A DNA stretch of 64,000 bases, from NCBI GenBank assembly GCA_965216225.1, contig CBDCFF010000019.1:9312-73311 (forward strand), written 5' to 3'. Source of the DNA: 3107 sp965216225 (GTDB taxonomy: Bacteria > Pseudomonadota > Alphaproteobacteria > Rhodobacterales > Rhodobacteraceae). Every line of letters begins with the position of its first letter. Positions within the stretch are counted from its first letter, which is position 1. Positions 59,020 through 64,000 of the stretch are shown here, one piece after another. Under the pieces are notes generated by a model, which saw only the letters and a program-made list of their open reading frames with translations, was not told the origin of the DNA and did no database searches. A program made the translations under genes and the position numbers.

Positions 59020-59859
59020 TCAGACGCTTCGTCTCCCCAGAAGCCTGTCCAGTGCGCGCGTGGTCAGAACCCGCCGGAGTGCGCCCATCACATGGGTGGG
59101 CGTCGTGACGTAATAGCGCGGCTTCGGGCGCGGGCTTTCCAGCGCGTGGATGAGCTTCTTCGTCACCGCAGAGGCAGGCAGTTCGAAACGGTCCTTCCTC
59201 GCGTTCGGTTCATAAAGCCTCGGGATCAGAACGGTTTCATAAGCGTCCCGCCGGGCGGAGTTTTCCCAGTCGATCCATTTCTCGAAATGCGGGCGCGCGT
59301 TTTGCCGGATGCGCGCGGTGATCGGACCCGGCTCGATGGTGATCACCCGGATCGGCGTGTCGCGCAGTTCGATCCGCATGGTGTCGGTCAGACCCTCCAG
59401 CGCGAACTTGCTGGCCGTGTAGGCGCCGCGAAAGCGCAGCGCCACGAAACCCAGAACGGATGAGCAGTTGACGATCCGCCCGTGGCCCTGCGCACGCATG
59501 ACCGGAATCGCCCGGCGGGCGAGGTCGTGACAGCCAAAGACATTGGTCTCGAAAATCGCGCGCAGGGCGTCGCGGGGCAGGTCCTCTACCGCGCCGGGGC
59601 AGGCGTATGCGCCGTTGTTGTAAAGCGCATCGAGCGTGCCGCCGGTGCGCGACAGGCATTCGGCCAGCGCCGCGCCGATGCTGCCTTCGTCGGTGTAGTC
59701 GAGGCGAAAGCTCTCCAGCCCCTCATCGCGCAACCGCCGGCAATCCTGATGCCTGCGGCAGGTGGCGAAGACCCGCCAGCCGCGCGCCGCCAGCCGGTGC
59801 GCCGCGTCATGGCCGATGCCCGAGGAACACCCGGTGATGAGGATGGATTTCTGCGCCAT
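59020..59859 (-). CDS. SDR-family oxidoreductase
   Basis: 279 residues. Classical short-chain dehydrogenase: nucleotide loop TGCSSGIGHDAA, NNGAYACPG, catalytic Ser in VNCSSVLGF and Tyr-x3-Lys in AYTASKFALEG. The long C-terminal part (RPKPRYYVTTPTHVMGALRR) resembles retinol-dehydrogenase-like or YdfG-like relatives; substrate unknown. Confidence 0.9.
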   Translation of the reverse strand: MAQKSILITGCSSGIGHDAAHRLAARGWRVFATCRRHQDCRRLRDEGLESFRLDYTDEGSIGAALAECLSRTGGTLDALYNNGAYACPGAVEDLPRDALRAIFETNVFGCHDLARRAIPVMRAQGHGRIVNCSSVLGFVALRFRGAYTASKFALEGLTDTMRIELRDTPIRVITIEPGPITARIRQNARPHFEKWIDWENSARRDAYETVLIPRLYEPNARKDRFELPASAVTKKLIHALESPRPKPRYYVTTPTHVMGALRRVLTTRALDRLLGRRSV

Positions 59860-59952
59860 CTGCCCTGCCTGCCCGTTTGCGCCCCGATGAAGGGGTAGCG
59901 CAGGCGGGCGGGGCGCGCAAGCGACGGGCGGCGGCGGGGTTCGGGTTTATCC

Positions 59953-60633
59953 TTACTGCCCTTCGTTCAGTTCCTGCCATTCAGCGGTGCCTTCGAGCTT
60001 TTCGGCATTATGCTCCTTCGCCATATCGAAAGGCGTTCCGCCACCTTGGTCCCTCGCCCCGGCATTCGCGCCCGCGTCCAGCAGTGCGCGGATCACCTCC
60101 GGGGTGCCCCGTCGCGCAGCCCAATGCAACGGGGTCTCGCCATCCTCGTCCCTTGCCTCAAGCGCCGCGCCCGCGTCCAGCAGCATGCGGACCGTCTCCG
60201 GGGTGCCCCATATCACAGCCACATGCAGCGGCGTCGAGTCAATATTTTCCCTTGCCTCAAGGTCTGCACCCGCGTCCACCAGCGCGCGGATATTCTCCGG
60301 GGTGCCCCACATCGCAGCCCGATGCAGCGGTGTACTGCCAGCCAGGTCCCTCACCTCAAACGCCGCGCCCGCGCCCGCGTCCACCAGTGCGCGGATCATC
60401 TCCGGGGTGCCATACCTCGCAGCCTGATGCAGCGGTGTCCAGCCATTCCAAGCCTTTGCCCCGACATCCGCGCCTGCGGCGATGCAGTCACGAACCTGCT
60501 CTTCCGTTGCCGTTTCGAAGAACTCTTCGCTGTTGAAGTCGTTGCACTCCTGCGCCCCTGCCGGGGTTGTGGCCAGCATGGCCAGCGCCAGCGCGATCCG
60601 CGCCGCTGTCTTCGTTGTTGCCTTCACAGTCAT
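59953..60633 (-). CDS. Exported ankyrin-repeat protein
   Basis: 226 residues. Signal peptide (ARIALALAMLATTPAGAQ) then a short acidic segment and four ankyrin repeats (TPLHQAARYGTPEMIRALVD, TPLHRAAMWGTPENIRALVD, TPLHVAVIWGTPETVRMLLD, TPLHWAARRGTPEVIRALLD), ending in a partial repeat (TPFDMAKEHNAEKLEG). Expected to bind a protein partner in the periplasm or outside. The repeats are also near-identical at DNA level, with 99-bp and 105-bp spacing. Confidence 0.88.
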   Translation of the reverse strand: MTVKATTKTAARIALALAMLATTPAGAQECNDFNSEEFFETATEEQVRDCIAAGADVGAKAWNGWTPLHQAARYGTPEMIRALVDAGAGAAFEVRDLAGSTPLHRAAMWGTPENIRALVDAGADLEARENIDSTPLHVAVIWGTPETVRMLLDAGAALEARDEDGETPLHWAARRGTPEVIRALLDAGANAGARDQGGGTPFDMAKEHNAEKLEGTAEWQELNEGQ

Positions 60634-60775
60634 TTCCTGTCCTCCCGTTCATGGCGTCCGGCGTCATCCTTGCACGATCCTTAACACGGGGGGGGCGGGG
60701 CCGGTCAACGCCCGGTGCTCTTTCGGTGCGCTTTTGCCGTTTGACCGGCGGCGCGGGGGGCGCTACACAGCGGCC

Positions 60776-63022
60776 ATGACCGACCCCACCGACGGCCCCG
60801 ATACCGACCCCGCGCCCGGAGAGGTCGTCGAACCGCTGCGCCGCGCGATCAGCGAGCGGTATCTGACCTATGCGCTGTCAACAATCATGCACCGGGCGCT
60901 GCCGGATGCGCGCGACGGGCTGAAACCGGTGCACCGGCGCATCCTTTATGCAATGCAGGAGTTGAAGCTGTCCTCCACCGGGGGGTTCCGCAAGTCGGCG
61001 AAGATTTCCGGCGACGTGATGGGCAATTACCACCCGCACGGGGATGCGGCGATCTATGACGCGATGGCGCGGCTGGCCCAGGATTTCGCGGTGCGCTATC
61101 CGCTGGTGGACGGACAGGGGAATTTCGGCAACATCGACGGCGACAACCCGGCGGCGCCGCGCTATACCGAGGCGCGGATGACCCCGGCGGCAGAGGCGCT
61201 GCTGGACGGGCTGGCGGAAAACGCCGTCGATTTCCGCGAAAACTACGACGGAACGCTGACCGAGCCGGTGGTGCTGCCCGCCGCCTTTCCGAACCTTCTG
61301 GCCAACGGGGCGTCGGGCATCGCCGTGGGGATGGCCACCAATATCCCGCCGCACAATATCGTCGAGCTGTGCGACGCCTGCCTGCATCTGATCAGGGCGC
61401 CGGACGCCTGCGACGACACGCTGATGAAGCATGTGCCCGGCCCGGACTTTCCCACCGGCGGGGTGATCGTGGAACCGCGTGAGTCGATCCTTGCGACCTA
61501 CAGGACCGGGCGCGGGGCGATACGGCTGAGGTCGCGCTGGGAAACCGAGGATACGGGCCGCGGGCAATGGCAGATCGTGGTCACGGAAATTCCCTATCAG
61601 GTGCAGAAATCGAAGCTGATCGAGAAGCTGGCCGAACTGATCCAGACTAGGAAAATCCCGATCCTCGCCGATGTGCGGGATGAGAGCGCCGACGACCTGC
61701 GCATCGTCCTGGAGCCGAAATCGAAGAACGTGGAGCCGGACGTGCTGATGAACACGCTGTTCCGGCAGTCGGATCTGGAGGTGCGGTTTTCGGTGAACAT
61801 GAACGTGCTGATCGACGGGCACACGCCCAGGGTCTGCGCGCTGAGGGAAATCCTGCGCGCGTTCCTCGATCACCGGCGCGAGGTGCTGATCCGGCGCTCG
61901 CAGCACCGGCTGGAAAAGACGGATCACCGGCTGGAAGTGCTGGAAGGCTATCTCGTCGCCTTCCTGAACCTCGACCGGGTGATCGCGATCATCCGCCATG
62001 AAGACGATCCGAAGGCGACGCTGAAGGCCGAATTCGACCTGTCCTACATGCAGGTCGAAGCGATCCTGAACATGCGTCTGCGCAGCCTGCGCAAGCTCGA
62101 AGAAATGGAACTGAAACGCGAGCGCGAAGAATTGCTGCTGGAACGCGAGGGGCTCGTGGACCTGCTGGACAGTGAAGATCTGCAATGGGCGCGGATCGCC
62201 GGGCAGTTGCGCGAGATCAGAAAGACGTTCGGCAAGGATCATGAAGGCGGCGCGCGGCGGACCACATTCGCCGAAGCGGTGGAGTGCGGGGAAATCCCGG
62301 TCGAGGCGATGATCCGGCGAGAGCCGGTCACGGTGGTCTGCTCCCGGATGGGCTGGATTCGCGCCATGTCGGGCCATATCGGCCTGGAGCGCGAACTGAA
62401 GTTCAAGGATGGCGACGGACCCCGGTTTTTTTTCCATGCGGAGACCACCGACCGGCTGCTGGTTTTCGACGCCAACGGGCGGTTCTACACGATCCCGGCG
62501 GCCAGCCTGCCCGGCGGGCGCGGGATGGGAGAGCCCCTGCGCCTGATGGTCGATCTGCCGAACGAGGCGGACATTGTCGCGCTTTTCATCCATCAGCCGG
62601 AGCGCAGGCTGCTGGTCGCCTCTTCCGCCGGGGATGGGTTCGTGGTGGCCGAAGGGGACGTGATCGCCCAGACCCGCGCCGGCAAGCAGGTGCTGAACGT
62701 CAGGGATGAGGTGCGCGCCCGTGTCTGTCGGCCGGTCACGGGCGATCATGTGGCCTGTGTCGGCGAGAACCGCAAGGTTCTGATCTTTCCGGTCGGCGAA
62801 TTGCCCGAAATGGGCCGGGGCAAGGGTGTGAGGTTGCAGAAATACAGGGATGGCGGATTGGCGGACGCCATCACGTTCGACCTGTCCGCAGGGCTGAGCT
62901 GGCAAGACCCCGCAGGCCGCACCCGGACCCGGACCGCGCTGGAGGAATGGACCGGCAAACGCGCGGGCACGGGCCGCATGGCGCCAAGGGGCTTTCCCCG
63001 GAACAACCGGTTTGCGGACTGA
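60776..63022 (+). CDS. parC: DNA topoisomerase IV subunit A
   Basis: 748 residues from MTDPTDGPDTD. Cleaves and rejoins DNA for chromosome decatenation with ParE. Catalytic Tyr130 in APRYTEARM; GNYHPHGDAAIYD is the quinolone-sensitive region, with Ala at the position of E. coli ParC Ser80. C-terminal domain has blades such as GRFYTIPAASLPGGRGMG (the ParC pinwheel). ParC rather than GyrA because of length, the short C-terminal domain and the family start. Confidence 0.93.
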   Translation: MTDPTDGPDTDPAPGEVVEPLRRAISERYLTYALSTIMHRALPDARDGLKPVHRRILYAMQELKLSSTGGFRKSAKISGDVMGNYHPHGDAAIYDAMARLAQDFAVRYPLVDGQGNFGNIDGDNPAAPRYTEARMTPAAEALLDGLAENAVDFRENYDGTLTEPVVLPAAFPNLLANGASGIAVGMATNIPPHNIVELCDACLHLIRAPDACDDTLMKHVPGPDFPTGGVIVEPRESILATYRTGRGAIRLRSRWETEDTGRGQWQIVVTEIPYQVQKSKLIEKLAELIQTRKIPILADVRDESADDLRIVLEPKSKNVEPDVLMNTLFRQSDLEVRFSVNMNVLIDGHTPRVCALREILRAFLDHRREVLIRRSQHRLEKTDHRLEVLEGYLVAFLNLDRVIAIIRHEDDPKATLKAEFDLSYMQVEAILNMRLRSLRKLEEMELKREREELLLEREGLVDLLDSEDLQWARIAGQLREIRKTFGKDHEGGARRTTFAEAVECGEIPVEAMIRREPVTVVCSRMGWIRAMSGHIGLERELKFKDGDGPRFFFHAETTDRLLVFDANGRFYTIPAASLPGGRGMGEPLRLMVDLPNEADIVALFIHQPERRLLVASSAGDGFVVAEGDVIAQTRAGKQVLNVRDEVRARVCRPVTGDHVACVGENRKVLIFPVGELPEMGRGKGVRLQKYRDGGLADAITFDLSAGLSWQDPAGRTRTRTALEEWTGKRAGTGRMAPRGFPRNNRFAD

Positions 63023-63470
63023 TTGAGCCGCAGGATGAACCGCCATGGCATGGGTTCGCCGGGGCGGGCGATCCTGTGACCGGCGATGCGCCCCGGCGCC
63101 CATGCAAGCCGGGCCTGGGGATTGATTCTGCTTGTGAACGGCGGTGTCGATGGGGGTGTGAAGGCCATGGCCATGGCCTTGCCGCCTTCCGATCCCGTGA
63201 ACATGCGATTCCGGGGTCGCGAGGGTTCCGGCGGGGCCTGGATGAGGTCGCCCCGTTGAGGGCGGCTGGACGTGATGCCGCGCAGGCTTCGCCACCCCGG
63301 TGCGACCGGTGATGTCATCCGCAGGCTCGGCAGGGACGGGATTTCGCTGGCAGACCGGGGCCGGAGGGGGCGCTCCGATGATCCGGGTTCCGAACCGGCG
63401 CAGCGGGCAATCGGCGGGGTCTACAGGCGTTTGACAAGGGGCCGTGCAATGACCAGCCGTTCGCCACCGG
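63023..63470. other. Gene-less stretch after parC
   Basis: About 450 bp of GC-rich DNA. The frames on both strands show no family likeness and run antisense to parC or overlap each other. No clear terminator was seen after parC. Confidence 0.45.
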
Positions 63471-63479
63471 GCTTTACGG

Positions 63480-63905
63480 CTCTTTGGGCGTGCGCATGGC
63501 GGTTGGCCTGCGCCGGAACGGGCCATGTCGCGCCATTGCTCCGGGTGACAGCGGCATTCGCCGGTTGGTCCCTTCCGGCAGCATCGACAGTTGTGCAGGC
63601 GTCACGCTGGTCCTGCCATCCTTCGCGACAGGCCAGACGAACCGGCCACGTTCCGGGCGCTCCGGGAACAGGCAAGCGCCCGGAGCATCCCGCCAGACGA
63701 TCCTGAGCACATCGCCCCGACGGCCCCGGAACACGAACAGATGGGCCGGGTACGCCTTTCGGTCGGCGCGCGCGAAGCCTGTGCCGCCCCGTACCGCCGG
63801 GGTGTCGAACCTGCGCCGCCGATACGCCCGGAACCGCTGTCTGCCCGCAGACCGAACGCTTCTCTGCATCCGGCCGGGTTCGCCGCTTTCCTCGTCTGAC
63901 CACGG
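63480..63905 (-). pseudogene. Decayed IS66 tnpA-tnpB remnant
   Basis: Minus strand. 63905-63790 gives a tnpA-like piece (RRGKRRTRPDAEKRSVCGQT, VPGVSAAQVR) in one frame. 63745-63530 gives a tnpB-like piece (LFVFRGRRGDVLRIVWRD, ACLFPERPERGRFVWPVAKDG, QLSMLPEGTNRRMP) in another. Both are clearly related to the intact genes at 1960-2654, but with many substitutions, lost starts and fused frames. No tnpC or ends are recognised. An old insertion, not a functional gene. Confidence 0.8.
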
Positions 63906-64000
63906 AGGCCCCGCCGGTGGCCGCTCATGATCAGCGGACGCCCGAAGCACCCCTTGCGGGCGTGGCGGTCGGTCTCAATCCCCTGAATAGCGGGGCATCT
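63906..64000. other. Right edge of window, nothing recognised
   Basis: 95 bp beyond the IS66 remnant with no gene, repeat or element end that I can identify. Confidence 0.5.

Noticed and set aside
60878..63526. 882-residue open frame antisense to parC
   Set aside because: Long only because of high GC and codon bias; composition is His/Arg/Pro-rich and matches nothing, and parC is clear.
28463..64000. Defence islands, toxin-antitoxin pairs, phage or conjugation genes
   Set aside because: Checked the small and unknown frames; none carries a motif that supports such a system.

Overview
The window looks like chromosomal DNA of a GC-rich alphaproteobacterium, most likely Rhodobacterales/Rhodobacteraceae. 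The housekeeping genes are typical of that group: rpmI-rplT-pheS-pheT, a histone-deacetylase-like gene with xseB-ispA-dxs, etfBA, methylmalonyl-CoA epimerase with a DUF1467 gene, a 44-residue aa3-oxidase subunit IV, a 41-residue L36, and DUF6173 and DUF6473 genes. Assignment is from protein and gene-order recognition only; no search was run.

Layout. 1-410 is the 3' end of a guanine deaminase gene. 410-8458 is a stack of insertion sequences: one IS630 element, about 340 bp of host DNA, then a second copy of it that carries an IS66 element which itself carries an IS21 element. Every junction can be reconstructed from target duplications (TA, GATTGATC, TCCTTG). 8458-17697 holds pheT, pheS, rplT, rpmI, an orphan response regulator, mce, a DUF1467 gene, a frameshifted EI24-type membrane protein gene, a nitroreductase and an AsmA-family gene. 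18378-28462 is an uninterrupted array of nine IS elements from two families (IS5 and a second IS630 type), each separated from the next by exactly two bases, with an IS4 element nested in the first. 28463-48964 returns to ordinary genes: argF/argD, a scar with an IS481 remnant, kdsD-waaA, proline iminopeptidase, ubiG (third copy of the first IS630), N-formylglutamate amidohydrolase, tRNA-Val, rpmJ, an acyl-CoA dehydrogenase, sua5, proS, an alcohol/aldehyde dehydrogenase pair and 3-hydroxybutyryl-CoA dehydrogenase. 49035-63022 holds an agmatinase-family gene, the isoprenoid operon, etfBA, cob(I)alamin adenosyltransferase, a 1-Cys peroxiredoxin, an SDR, an exported ankyrin protein and parC. A decayed IS66 remnant lies near the right edge.

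Working together: xseB, ispA and dxs form a translationally coupled or closely spaced operon for isoprenoid precursor supply. etfBA, 3-hydroxybutyryl-CoA dehydrogenase, the acyl-CoA dehydrogenase, the epimerase and the cobalamin adenosyltransferase fit acyl-CoA, propionyl-CoA and methylmalonyl-CoA metabolism. kdsD and waaA serve Kdo and lipopolysaccharide synthesis. argD and argF overlap as an arginine operon.

The most unusual feature is the behaviour of the insertion sequences. Five of the IS types here (two IS630, three IS5) begin with G, end with C and duplicate TA, so each insertion into CTAG recreates CTAG at both ends. That rule explains the bead-like array. It also explains why all three copies of the first IS630 sit exactly on a TAG stop codon (guaD, pheT, ubiG) without altering the host protein. 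I found no CRISPR array, prophage, conjugation genes or recognisable defence system.
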